64,000 nt of DNA from Tenacibaculum adriaticum (GTDB taxonomy: Bacteria > Bacteroidota > Bacteroidia > Flavobacteriales > Flavobacteriaceae): NCBI RefSeq assembly GCF_008124875.1, contig NZ_VNIA01000001.1:760721-824720 (forward strand). Reading direction: 5' to 3'. The notes below the pieces were generated by a model that saw only the letters and a list, made by a program, of their open reading frames with translations, was not told where the DNA came from and made no database searches. A program made the translations under genes and the position numbers. The first letter of the stretch is position 1. Every line of letters begins with the position of its first letter. Below are positions 48,261 through 57,361 of the stretch, in pieces.

Positions 48261-48343
48261 ATGCGATTTATTTGCAATTATTATTGCGATATGTTTGCAA
48301 TATAGTAAAATACTAATATATTTGCAAAACAAATTAATGCGAC
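48261..48343. promoter_or_regulatory. Divergent promoter with repeated operator-like boxes
   Basis: TTTGCAA occurs at 48271-48277, 48294-48300 and 48321-48327, each at 23-27 base spacing, and TGCGA at 48262-48266, 48284-48288 and 48339-48343. Neighbouring boxes make imperfect inverted pairs (TTGCAAT with ATTGCGA). TTTG at 48294-48297 and TATATTTG at 48317-48324, 19 bases apart, form a consensus promoter for the plus-strand oxidoreductase. A Fur-type repressor bound here would block it. Part of the repeat pattern may simply be the promoter boxes themselves. Confidence 0.6.
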
Positions 48344-48367
48344 ATAGTGGCATTTAATATTATTTTC

Positions 48368-49369
48368 ATGCACAGAAGAGATGTAATAAAACAAGGAATT
48401 ATAGCTTCATTAGTAATCGCTTTACCTAACTCATTAATGAGTTTTACTAAATACAATGACATGGAACAAAATAAAAACTTTGAAGTAATCATAATAGGTG
48501 GTAGTTATGCTGGACTTTCCGCAGCAATGGTATTAGGTCGTTCATTACGAAACGTATTAATTATCGACAGTGGTAAGCCTTGTAATAAACAAACGCCACA
48601 TTCACATAACTTCATTACACAAGATGGAAAAAAGCCAGCTGAAATAACTGCAGAAGCTAAAGAACAGGTTTTGAACTACACTACGGTTACATTTCATAAC
48701 GACCTTGCTGTAAGCGGAAAGAAAACTGAAACTGGGTTTAGAATCGTCACAGAATCAGGTAAACAATTTACGGGGAAGAAATTAATTTTTGCTACGGGAA
48801 TTAAAGACACAATGCCAAACATAGAAGGTTTTGCAGCGTGTTGGGGTATTTCTATGGTACACTGTCCTTATTGTCACGGTTATGAATTGCGAAATAAAAA
48901 AACTGGAATTATGGCAAATGGAGACAGGGCTTTTCATTTAGCTTCATTAGTTAATAATTTGACAGACAATCTTACAATTTTAACTTCAGGAAAAGCAAAT
49001 TTTAATGAAGAACAATTAGCAAAACTAGAGAAACATAACATAAAAATTATTGAATCTGAAATTTTAGAAATAGAACACGAGAACGGACAGGTTAACAATG
49101 TGATTTTCAATAACGGCAACAAAAAAGCTTTTGAAGGCATCTATGCAGCTTTGCCATTCACACAACATTCAGATATACCTACTTCGCTAGGTTGTGAAGT
49201 GGATGAACAGGGTTTTATTGAAGTAAATGATTTTCAAAAAACAACTATTGAGGGCGTCTACGCCTGTGGTGACAATTCAACTATGATGCGTTCAATCGCT
49301 AATGCTGTCTATCGTGGAAACTTTGCAGGAGCTTTTATAAACAAAGAACTAACTGACGAGGAATTCTAA
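48368..49369 (+). CDS. Thioredoxin reductase-like flavoprotein with a Tat-like N-terminus
   Basis: 333 residues from the Met at 48368. Residues 3-8 read RRDVIK and are followed by a hydrophobic stretch (GIIASLVIALPNSLMSF), a twin-arginine signal pattern. The enzyme part starts near residue 38: FAD site IIIGGSYAGLSAAMVLGRSL, redox pair in HCPYCHGYEL, NAD(P) site in the middle (MANGDRAFHLASLVN) and C-terminal GVYACGDNSTMMRSI. It would reduce a disulfide or a small thiol. If translation starts at 48461 instead, it is a plain cytosolic 302-residue enzyme. It is first of the plus-strand cargo genes. Confidence 0.8.
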   Translation: MHRRDVIKQGIIASLVIALPNSLMSFTKYNDMEQNKNFEVIIIGGSYAGLSAAMVLGRSLRNVLIIDSGKPCNKQTPHSHNFITQDGKKPAEITAEAKEQVLNYTTVTFHNDLAVSGKKTETGFRIVTESGKQFTGKKLIFATGIKDTMPNIEGFAACWGISMVHCPYCHGYELRNKKTGIMANGDRAFHLASLVNNLTDNLTILTSGKANFNEEQLAKLEKHNIKIIESEILEIEHENGQVNNVIFNNGNKKAFEGIYAALPFTQHSDIPTSLGCEVDEQGFIEVNDFQKTTIEGVYACGDNSTMMRSIANAVYRGNFAGAFINKELTDEEF

Positions 49370-49389
49370 CTACAAAATCATAAAAAAAA

Positions 49390-50952
49390 ATGATAACAGA
49401 AATAGGAAAACAAGAACCTAATGTTCCTGTCGAGCATAATTCACGTCAACTACGCAAAATTTTAGTAACAGTATGTATCGCGCTTATGGCAGTTATTGCT
49501 TCTGTTTCTGGATTAAATGTAGCTCAACCTGATCTTGCAATAGAGTTCAATGCTTCTCAAAGCACCGTTCTATGGATGATTAATATTTATGCAATTAGTT
49601 TAGCAGCATTATTATTACCTCTTGGAGCTCTTGGTGACCGGTTGGGACGTAGACCTGTTTTAATTACTGGTTTAATTATTTTCGGCATCGCAAATGTAGC
49701 TGCTGGTATTTCAACTTCTTCTGAAATGATACTTGTTTCACGTCTTTTGAGTGGTATTGGGGCAGCTATGATAATGCCAATTACACTTGCAGTTATCACT
49801 TCAACTTTTCCTGCTGAAGAACGCTCAAAAGCTATAGGGATTTGGACAGCTGTTGCAGGAGGCGGAGGCATTATTGGTATGTATCTTTCTGCTGTTTTAG
49901 TTGATTATGCGAATTGGCGTTGGCTTTTCTTGCTTCCTGTTGTATTGGTTATTGTGTCTCTAGTTATGGCACTTCGTTTTATTCCAAACTCCATAGAAAA
50001 AGCAACACACAGATTTGACATTGGTGGTTCAATTTTATCAATAATTGGAATAATAGGAATTGTCTTTGCTCTTCACGAGGCTCCTAGTTTAGGTTGGTCT
50101 GAACTATCTGTATTGATATGTCTTGTTGTAGGACTATTGTCTATTTTAGGTTTTGTACTTTGGGAATTGCGTCAAAAAGCTCCCCTACTTAATTTGCGGT
50201 TCTTCCGCAAACGTGGTCTATCTAGCGGCTCCGTCTCTCTAACAGTTATTTTTGGTGTACAAGCTGGTATTTTTGTACTCCTCTTTCCTTTTTTTCAAGC
50301 TGCACTTGGTTGGTCTGGTCTCCGCGCTACTTTTGGGATGATGCCAATGGCAATATTAATGATGCTCGCTTCCGGGCTGTCACCTAAGTTAAGTGCTCGT
50401 ATTGGAAATCGCTACACAATGGCCGTTGGAATTATATTGTTTGCTGTCGGGTTGATTCTTTTGGCTACACTTGTTTCTATTGATGGAGGTTATTTTTCTG
50501 TTCTACCTGGGATGTTGGCTATGGGGTTAGGTATGGGTATATCAATGACTCCTTCAACCGAGGCGATTACTTCCGCATTACCTTCAGAGCATCAAGGAGT
50601 TGCTTCAGCACTAAACGACCTTACCCGTGAATTAGGCACAGCACTTGGTGTAGCCTTACTTGGGGCTTTAGTTACTGCTGGTTATAGCAATGCTATCGAT
50701 AATCGACTTCATGAGCTACCTCCTAACATTGTTGCAGTTGCTCGCGAAGGTATTGCCAATGCGTTGGATATTGCTCCCAAAGCAGGTTCTCAATCAAATA
50801 TGTTAATCTTAGCCGCCAAAGAATCTTTCGTTGAAGGATGGCAACAGGCTATGTGGATTGGTGCAATAGTTATGGCGGTTTTATTTGTTTATGTCCTTAT
50901 ATGGGGGGCAAAATCTAATGAAGCAAGTATAGTTATATCAGATAAAAAATAA
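49390..50952 (+). CDS. MFS exporter of the DHA2 (14-helix) family
   Basis: 520 residues with 14 predicted helices. Motif A in the first loop is GALGDRLGRRPVLITG, and motif C-like GGGGIIGMYLSAVLVDY and WRWLFLLPVV are typical of QacA/SmvA-type drug and cation exporters. Codon use is visibly richer in G+C (for example GGTCTCCGCGCT) than in the rest of the region, hinting at a separate origin. It lies 20 bases after the flavoprotein gene. Confidence 0.87.
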   Translation: MITEIGKQEPNVPVEHNSRQLRKILVTVCIALMAVIASVSGLNVAQPDLAIEFNASQSTVLWMINIYAISLAALLLPLGALGDRLGRRPVLITGLIIFGIANVAAGISTSSEMILVSRLLSGIGAAMIMPITLAVITSTFPAEERSKAIGIWTAVAGGGGIIGMYLSAVLVDYANWRWLFLLPVVLVIVSLVMALRFIPNSIEKATHRFDIGGSILSIIGIIGIVFALHEAPSLGWSELSVLICLVVGLLSILGFVLWELRQKAPLLNLRFFRKRGLSSGSVSLTVIFGVQAGIFVLLFPFFQAALGWSGLRATFGMMPMAILMMLASGLSPKLSARIGNRYTMAVGIILFAVGLILLATLVSIDGGYFSVLPGMLAMGLGMGISMTPSTEAITSALPSEHQGVASALNDLTRELGTALGVALLGALVTAGYSNAIDNRLHELPPNIVAVAREGIANALDIAPKAGSQSNMLILAAKESFVEGWQQAMWIGAIVMAVLFVYVLIWGAKSNEASIVISDKK

Positions 50953-50962
50953 AATAATTAAA

Positions 50963-52267
50963 TTGAAAACAACTAGTCCCATTGTCAATAAAATAAGCAC
51001 CTTAACAGGAGTTGCCATTGTGGTTGCTAATATGATTGGTACTGGGGCGTTTACAAGTTTAGGGTTTCAACTAAATGATTTAAGTAGTCCATTGGTGATA
51101 ATTACGCTATGGATATTGGGAGGAATATTAGCATTATCGGGAGCTTTTAGTTATGCAGAAGTAGGTACAGCTATTAAAAAATCAGGTGGAGAGTACATCT
51201 TTCTTTCTCAAATTTATCATCCACTTGTAGGATATTTGTCGGGATGGATTTCCTTAACGGTCGGTTTCGCTGCACCAATTGCATTATCCGCCATCGCTGT
51301 CGTAAAATATTTTCCTTTTGCAAATCTCCCATTAAAATGGACAAGTATTGTTTTGATTGCTGTTATTACTTTCATTCATACTTTTAGTTTAAAATCAAGT
51401 TCTAAATTTCAAAATATTAGTACACTTTTAAAGGTGATTTTGATACTTATATTAATAATCATAGGATTAATTATACCTGAAACATCAGGAACTAATTTTA
51501 CAGGAGAAAATTATTTTTCAGAAATATCTACTGGTGCATTTGCAATTGCATTAATCTATATTAGTTATTCCTATTCGGGTTGGAATGCAGCAGTTTATAT
51601 TACCGAAGAGTTTAAAAACCCAAAGAAATCATTGCCGTATGCATTAATCGGTGGCACTTTATTAGTAACCATTCTTTACACACTTTTACAATATGTTTTT
51701 TTGAAAACAGCAACAATTAGTGAATTAGCAGGCCAATTAAATGTCGGTACAATTGTCGTACAAAAAATGTTTGGTGAACACATCGGAAATCTTTTTAGTA
51801 TGGCAATTTCATTGCTGTTAATTTCTGGAATAAGCGCTATGGTTTGGGTAGGACCAAGAATAACATCAAGTATGGCAAAAGATTATCCGTTATGGAGCTT
51901 ATTTAAAAACAACAAAAAGGAAATTCCTAAAATGGCATTATGGTTGCAATTTGGAATCACGGCTATTTTCTTGCTAACAGGTACTTTTGAACAAATACTA
52001 ATTTATTGCGGTGTTCTTTTAACACTTTCATCTGCACTTACCGTTTTTGGGGTATTTGTATTGCGGAAAAACAAAACGCATAATAGCTCATCTGGATTTA
52101 AAAGTCCATTGTTTCCTCTATTTCAAATTTTATTTCTGCTGTTCTCTATTGGAATGATTTTTTTCGCATTAAAGCAATACACTTTTGAAACAATAATGGG
52201 TATAAGTAACCTGTTTATTGGGTATGGAACTTGGCTTATCAACAAAAAATTAATTTTAAAACAATAA
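50963..52267 (+). CDS. APC-family amino acid permease
   Basis: 434 residues with about 12 helices. The first helix motif GVAIVVANMIGTGAFTSLGF is the substrate-binding segment of amino acid/polyamine permeases, with GGILALSGAFSYAEVGTAI next. The start codon is TTG at 50963; the first in-frame ATG would remove helix one, so TTG is preferred. It follows the MFS gene by 10 bases. Substrate unknown. Confidence 0.83.
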   Translation: MKTTSPIVNKISTLTGVAIVVANMIGTGAFTSLGFQLNDLSSPLVIITLWILGGILALSGAFSYAEVGTAIKKSGGEYIFLSQIYHPLVGYLSGWISLTVGFAAPIALSAIAVVKYFPFANLPLKWTSIVLIAVITFIHTFSLKSSSKFQNISTLLKVILILILIIIGLIIPETSGTNFTGENYFSEISTGAFAIALIYISYSYSGWNAAVYITEEFKNPKKSLPYALIGGTLLVTILYTLLQYVFLKTATISELAGQLNVGTIVVQKMFGEHIGNLFSMAISLLLISGISAMVWVGPRITSSMAKDYPLWSLFKNNKKEIPKMALWLQFGITAIFLLTGTFEQILIYCGVLLTLSSALTVFGVFVLRKNKTHNSSSGFKSPLFPLFQILFLLFSIGMIFFALKQYTFETIMGISNLFIGYGTWLINKKLILKQ

Positions 52268-52271
52268 GAAA

Positions 52272-53015
52272 ATGACAAAACAAAAATTATTAATTCAATC
52301 TTTAAGACTGTTATTTGTAGTTGCTTTATTTACGTCGTGTAATAATACTAAAAAACAACCAGATTTAGATGAAAATAATGAAACGCATAATCAGCACAAA
52401 GATGCCAATCACGAAAAATCGTCACATGCAACACATGGATATACAGACAAGGTAACTATAGAGGAACTTACAAAAAGGTTTGAGTCACCCGAGAGAGATT
52501 CTATTGAACAACCGCAAAAAATAGTACAATTTCTTGGAGATATTAAAGGTAAAATAATATTAGATATAGGAGCAGGAACAGGTTACTATTCAGTTAGATT
52601 TGCCAATGAAGGAGCTAACGTAATTGCAGCCGATGTGAGTGATCAATTTCAGGATTATTTGAAACAACGGATTGAAAAGAACAGCATCAAAAATATTGAA
52701 CTTAGAAAAATACCTTATGATACTCCATTACTAAAAGATGGTGAAGCTGATATTGTCTTTATTGCAAATACCTATCATCATATTGAAAATAGAGTGGAGT
52801 ACTTCACCAAAGTAAAGAACGGTCTAAAAACGAATGGAGAATTAATTGTTTTGGATTATTTTAATGTCGATTTTCCAAAGGGAATAACAGCTCCGCCCAT
52901 GAAAATGAGAGTATCTGTTGATCAAGCAGTTTTTGAATTGAAAAAAGCAGGGTTTACTACTTTTGAAGTTGAAGTAAATGATTTGCCTTATCACTATATT
53001 ATTAAAGCGAAGTAA
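52272..53015 (+). CDS. SAM-dependent methyltransferase with a lipoprotein signal and His-rich linker
   Basis: 247 residues. N-terminal signal ends in LLFVVALFTSC with Cys24 as likely lipidated residue. Residues 36-58 or so are His-rich (THNQHKDANHEKSSHATHGY). Then a class I methyltransferase fold: ILDIGAGTGYYSVRFANEG (motif I), VIAADVSDQF, ADIVFIANTYHHI and GELIVLDYFNVDF. Export of a SAM enzyme is unexpected because SAM is cytosolic, so the fold may bind another ligand, a metal, or the signal may not be used. It starts 4 bases after the APC stop. Confidence 0.75.
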   Translation: MTKQKLLIQSLRLLFVVALFTSCNNTKKQPDLDENNETHNQHKDANHEKSSHATHGYTDKVTIEELTKRFESPERDSIEQPQKIVQFLGDIKGKIILDIGAGTGYYSVRFANEGANVIAADVSDQFQDYLKQRIEKNSIKNIELRKIPYDTPLLKDGEADIVFIANTYHHIENRVEYFTKVKNGLKTNGELIVLDYFNVDFPKGITAPPMKMRVSVDQAVFELKKAGFTTFEVEVNDLPYHYIIKAK

Positions 53016-53086
53016 AAATAGTCAATAAAAACCTTCCATAACAACCCACTAATTCACAATTTTATGAGGAATATAAATGCATTATT

Positions 53087-53332
53087 ATGATAGAAGTTTT
53101 TACTACAAATATACAAGACCACATTCAGGTAAACTGTATTTTAAAAATTCTTGAAAATAGTTTTCCTGTACTAAAATTTAATTTCGATTTAGAAGACTTT
53201 AAATTACCTTATCCGTGTAATCATAGCATTCTACGAGTTGAAGGAAAGCTGATACATACAGAAAGCATCATCACAATACTTGACCAATTAGGATATCAAT
53301 GTGATATTCTAGAAGATAAAGTGTGCAACTAA
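53087..53332 (+). CDS. Small Cys-containing protein, HMA-like in size
   Basis: 81 residues. A ferredoxin-like pattern (IQVNCILKILENSFPVLKFN, HSILRVEGKLIHTESIITIL, DQLGYQCDILEDKVCN) of the size of heavy-metal-associated domains, but without the CxxC motif: the Cys residues are single. It may be a metal-binding or regulatory helper. Position inside the metal-like cargo supports this; the identity is otherwise unknown. Confidence 0.5.
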   Translation: MIEVFTTNIQDHIQVNCILKILENSFPVLKFNFDLEDFKLPYPCNHSILRVEGKLIHTESIITILDQLGYQCDILEDKVCN

Positions 53333-53344
53333 ATAACAAATGGT

Positions 53345-53965
53345 ATGACAGAATTTTGGGAAGAAAATTTTATAGATAAGCAGGAAATGTGGGGGTTTAA
53401 ACCTTCGCGTTCAGCAGTATTAACAAAAGAATTTTTTATTAAAAAAGGAATAAAGAATGTGCTTGTTCCAGGTATTGGTTACGGACGAAATGCTCAAGTT
53501 TTCAGCGACAATGGAATGACTGTAACAGGAATAGAAATATCAAAAACGGCAATTGAAATGGCAAGAAAACATTATCGAACAACTATGAAAATCTATCATG
53601 GTTCTGTAACAGATATGCCGTTTGACAATAAGCAATATGATGGAATATTTTGTTATGCATTAATCCACTTATTGGACAGCAACGAAAGACAAAAACTAAT
53701 CCAAGATTGTTATAATCAATTAACAGAAAATGGGTTTATGGTTTTTACTGCCATAACTAAAGAAGCTCCAAATTATGGAAAAGGTGAATTAATCAGTAAA
53801 GATCAATATGAATTTCACAAGGGAGCCAAAATATTCTATTATGATAGGCAATCAGTAGAAAAAGAATTTAATGATTTTGGACTTGTAGAAATTACAGATA
53901 TTAATGAAAATCAACCATTCTACTTAATAAAATGTAAAAAAAGTATAGATGAAAATAAAAAATAA
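53345..53965 (+). CDS. Cytosolic class I methyltransferase (TehB/thiopurine-type)
   Basis: 206 residues. Motif I VLVPGIGYGRNAQVFSDNGM, motif II VTGIEISKTAIEMARK, SVTDMPFDNKQYDGIFCYAL and the N-terminal FWEENFIDKQEMWGFKPSRS resemble methyltransferases acting on thiols, tellurite or selenite. No signal peptide. It overlaps the MerC-like gene by 17 bases. The true substrate is unknown. Confidence 0.78.
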   Translation: MTEFWEENFIDKQEMWGFKPSRSAVLTKEFFIKKGIKNVLVPGIGYGRNAQVFSDNGMTVTGIEISKTAIEMARKHYRTTMKIYHGSVTDMPFDNKQYDGIFCYALIHLLDSNERQKLIQDCYNQLTENGFMVFTAITKEAPNYGKGELISKDQYEFHKGAKIFYYDRQSVEKEFNDFGLVEITDINENQPFYLIKCKKSIDENKK

Positions 53966-54335
53966 CACCATAGATATTATAGCGCTTTCAAGTTCACTAA
54001 TTTGTGCAGTACATTGTGCAGCCATCCCTATTGTGCTTTCATTTTCTTCTCTGAGCAGTTTACATTTTTTAGAGAACCCATATATTGAATGGACATTTAT
54101 AGGTTTTGGACTTGTCTTTGTTTTCGCTTCTATTTTACCTAGTTATAAAAAAGTTCATCGTAAAGTAAAACCCCTGCTATATGCTACATTAGGTTTTGTT
54201 TTTATTGCTTTGGGGAGGTTCAACTTAACTGAATTATGGGAAATTGTTAATACAGTTATAGGCGCTTCCATAGTAGCTCTGGCTCATTATTTAAATTGGA
54301 AATTAGTAGGCACTAAAAGTAATCATGTACATTAA
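53949..54335 (+). CDS. MerC-domain membrane protein
   Basis: 128 residues with four helices. The MerC signature is ICAVHCAAIPIVLSF in helix one with a Cys-x3-Cys pair (CAVHC). MerC proteins carry Hg2+ or other soft metals over the inner membrane; the family in flavobacteria is also seen in zinc-type loci. No merA or merR is here, so mercury resistance is not supported. The start lies inside the upstream methyltransferase gene. Confidence 0.8.
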   Translation: MKIKNNTIDIIALSSSLICAVHCAAIPIVLSFSSLSSLHFLENPYIEWTFIGFGLVFVFASILPSYKKVHRKVKPLLYATLGFVFIALGRFNLTELWEIVNTVIGASIVALAHYLNWKLVGTKSNHVH

Positions 54336-54392
54336 TTTTTATTTAGATTATATTAACATATTTTTTAGTTTATTTTAATAAGTTTGTATTTG

Positions 54393-54701
54393 ATGAAAAA
54401 AGGTCGTTTTAAAAATAGCATCACCTATTTCCTCCTTGTGCTTTTCCTTTCAATGAAAATGACAGGGCTTCATGTGCTATCCCATACAAATGACAAAGAC
54501 CACGTAGTTGATTGTACTATTTGTGATCATGCTATTACACATAACTTAACTCCGGTACTTACTCCTGATTTACAGGATTTCACAATTGAAAATACTGAAC
54601 CAGTTGTTCAGAGAGAGATAACTAAAAACTATAATTTTATTATCTCAAGTACAATTGCTTCCTATCAATTGTTTTCCCGACCACCTCCTTTTATACTATA
54701 A
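54393..54701 (+). CDS. Small Cys/His protein with an N-terminal helix
   Basis: 102 residues from the Met at 54393. One hydrophobic N-terminal segment (YFLLVLFLSMKMTGLHVL), then SHTNDKDHVVDCTICDHAIT with a CxxC and His cluster that could bind metal, and a tail ending RPPPFIL. Not recognised as a named family. A TAAGTTTG -7-like box at 54379-54386 lies only 6 bases before it, so it may have a leaderless transcript. It precedes the TonB receptor, which fits a metal-binding helper. Confidence 0.55.
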   Translation: MKKGRFKNSITYFLLVLFLSMKMTGLHVLSHTNDKDHVVDCTICDHAITHNLTPVLTPDLQDFTIENTEPVVQREITKNYNFIISSTIASYQLFSRPPPFIL

Positions 54702-54947
54702 ATTTCCTATACATTTTTTATTTAGATTTCGATCAACTTTTATCGTTAAGTTGCGTTTATCAGTGTCTAAGCACTAGATAAATACAGTTTTATATAGATT
54801 AACCTCTTTAGTTTACCAGTAGTTTCAAAGTAGTGGGGTTATTTACAATCAGGTTATAGGTCTCGAGTTACTTCATATAAATAGATGTATAGGTTTTGTC
54901 ATGATCCTTTTTTGGGGGACAATTGTTCAAATCTTATAGTATTCATT

Positions 54948-57320
54948 ATGTTTCATAAAACACTAAGTTTCTGGCTATGTTTTAGCCTATACTCGATTGC
55001 ATTTTCGCAGAATTCATTTCTAATAAAAGGGTCTGTGATAAATGCCAACACTTTACAACCTATAGAGGGTGCCAATATTATTAGCAAAGGGTTATTTGCA
55101 ATTTCATCAGTAACAGGAGAGTTTACCATAAAAAATGTTACTGAAGGAACATACACATTTACTATATCTCACATTGGATATAATCCAAAAACATTGATGA
55201 TAGAAGTTGATCCGAAAATGGAGAATTTGCATATTTCCTTAAGCGAATCAACCACCACTCTTAAGGAGATAGAAGTTCATGGAAAAACTAAAAAAAGAGA
55301 AGCAAAAGAACTACCTATAACAACTGTGCAAGTCTCCAAAGAATTTATGGATGCTAACAGAGAAAACAGTTTGATGCAAACCCTAAAGAAAATTCCGGGT
55401 GTCAGTACTATCAACATCGGATCGGGACAGTCCAAACCTGTTATTAGAGGATTAGGATTTAACAGAGTGAGTGTTGTGCAAAACGGAGTAAAACATGAAG
55501 CACAACAATGGGGCAATGATCATGGCCTGGAAATAGATCAGTATGGTATAGAAAATATCCATATCATAAAAGGTCCAGCTTCTTTATTATATGGTTCTGA
55601 TGCCATTGCAGGGGTAGTGGATATACAATCACCAAAAACACCTTCGGTTAACTCGTTTAATGGCGAAGTAAATGTATTGGCAGAGAGCAATAACGATTTA
55701 CTTGGGGTTTCCACTGGAATAGAGAGCAGAAAAGAAAAATGGTTTTATCGTGGACGCCTAACTTATAGAGATTATGGGGATTATAAAGTGCCTACCGATA
55801 AGATACGTTACGAAAGCTACATTTTTGACCTACACAGAAACCATCTAAGAAATACTGCTGGTAATGAAGCCAATGCAGCCTTTAGTATAGGTTATGTTGG
55901 GGAGAGCTTTAAATCCGAAACTTTTTTTAGCAATGTATATGCAAAAAATGGTTTTTTTGCTAATGCCCATGGCTTGGAAGTTCGTACATCTACAATAGAT
56001 TACGATAGCGGCAATAGAGATATAGACTTACCTTTTCATAAAGTAAACCATTTTAAAATAGTAAACAATACTTCTTTTTATAAAGGAGAGCATACGATAC
56101 AGTTAGATCTGGGATATCAAAATAATCACAGAGAAGAGCATTCCGAACCTGTTCCTCATGGGTATATGCCTAAACCTGATAATAGTAAGGAAAGAGTATT
56201 TGATAAAAATACATTTTCCTTAAATGCCAAAGATGCTTTCAAGTTCAATGAAAAGCACAATCTGGTTTTTGGAATAAACACCGAATTTCAAAATAACAAT
56301 ATTGGGGGTTGGGGATTTTTAATCCCTAAGTATAATAGATTTACTGTGGGCTTTTTTGCTTATGATCATATAGAGGCTTCTGAAAAGGTTCACCTTCAAG
56401 GAGGTTTGCGTTATGATTTTGGAGTCATTAATACTAAGGCTTATTATGATTGGTACCCATCTACTGTAAACAATAGTGATGGCTCTACTTCTAATGTCTA
56501 TTTACAGAGGGCTCAAAACAAAACTCTTAATTTCAATAACATAAGTGGTTCTTTAGGAGTAAGCTATATAGGAGATAAAACCACCTATAAATTAAACATA
56601 GGTAAAAGCTTTAGAATGCCTCTAGCCAATGAACTGGCTTCCGATGGGGTAAATTATCATATGTACAGGTATGAAAGAGGGAATTTAAACCTAAATCCAG
56701 AGGAATCCTATCAACTGGATATTGATGTAGGTTATTCAACAAAGAATTTTAGTTTCGGAATAAGTCCTTTTGTAAACTTCTTTGAAAATTTTATTTATCT
56801 CAATCCCACTCCAAATTATTATGAAACCTTACAAATTTATGAATACACACAAAGCAAAGTCTTTAGGGTTGGTGGGGAATTGAGGTTTGGTTATGCCCTA
56901 ACTGAAAATTTGAGAATAGACGCTTCCGCAGAATATGTGTATTCCAGACAGAGAAACGGACCGAAAAAAAACTTTACCCTGCCATTTTCACCACCTTTAT
57001 CGGGATTGGTTTCTGCCAACTACCAATTAAAGAAAGATCTTTTATGGTTTAAGAATATAAGGCTTATGGCAGATTACCGCCTTACAGCCAAACAAGAGGA
57101 AATAGTTCCGCCAGAAGAAAAAACAGAGAGCTTTCAAGTTTTGAACTTATCTTTTTTAAGCAATCTTAACCTGTTCAATTCTGAAAAGCAAACTGATTTG
57201 CGCTTTAAACTTAATAATGTATTTGATACAAAATATTTTAACCACACCAGTTTTTACAGACTGATTGATGTACCCGAAGCCGGTAGAAACATTTCATTGT
57301 CTTTAACAATACCATTTTAA
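54948..57320 (+). CDS. TonB-dependent outer membrane receptor
   Basis: 790 residues from the Met at 54948 (signal FWLCFSLYSIAFSQ). Carboxypeptidase-like regulatory domain at about 25-105 (GSVINANTLQPIEGANIISK), then a plug domain (PGVSTINIGSGQSKPVIRGL, IIKGPASLLYGSDAIAGVVD) and the 22-strand barrel ending in NISLSLTIPF. His/Glu-rich loops such as NHREEHSEPVPHGY and QWGNDHGLEID may bind a metal complex. It follows the Cys/His peptide and precedes three lipoproteins. Substrate unknown; metal chelate is my inference. Confidence 0.88.
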   Translation: MFHKTLSFWLCFSLYSIAFSQNSFLIKGSVINANTLQPIEGANIISKGLFAISSVTGEFTIKNVTEGTYTFTISHIGYNPKTLMIEVDPKMENLHISLSESTTTLKEIEVHGKTKKREAKELPITTVQVSKEFMDANRENSLMQTLKKIPGVSTINIGSGQSKPVIRGLGFNRVSVVQNGVKHEAQQWGNDHGLEIDQYGIENIHIIKGPASLLYGSDAIAGVVDIQSPKTPSVNSFNGEVNVLAESNNDLLGVSTGIESRKEKWFYRGRLTYRDYGDYKVPTDKIRYESYIFDLHRNHLRNTAGNEANAAFSIGYVGESFKSETFFSNVYAKNGFFANAHGLEVRTSTIDYDSGNRDIDLPFHKVNHFKIVNNTSFYKGEHTIQLDLGYQNNHREEHSEPVPHGYMPKPDNSKERVFDKNTFSLNAKDAFKFNEKHNLVFGINTEFQNNNIGGWGFLIPKYNRFTVGFFAYDHIEASEKVHLQGGLRYDFGVINTKAYYDWYPSTVNNSDGSTSNVYLQRAQNKTLNFNNISGSLGVSYIGDKTTYKLNIGKSFRMPLANELASDGVNYHMYRYERGNLNLNPEESYQLDIDVGYSTKNFSFGISPFVNFFENFIYLNPTPNYYETLQIYEYTQSKVFRVGGELRFGYALTENLRIDASAEYVYSRQRNGPKKNFTLPFSPPLSGLVSANYQLKKDLLWFKNIRLMADYRLTAKQEEIVPPEEKTESFQVLNLSFLSNLNLFNSEKQTDLRFKLNNVFDTKYFNHTSFYRLIDVPEAGRNISLSLTIPF

Positions 57321-57361
57321 AATGAACTTATTAAACATATAAACCCAAAACAAATAAAAAA

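Noticed and set aside
53949..54335. Mercury resistance operon because of the MerC-like gene.
   Set aside because: No merA, merP, merT or MerR-type regulator nearby, and the regulator is Fur-type.
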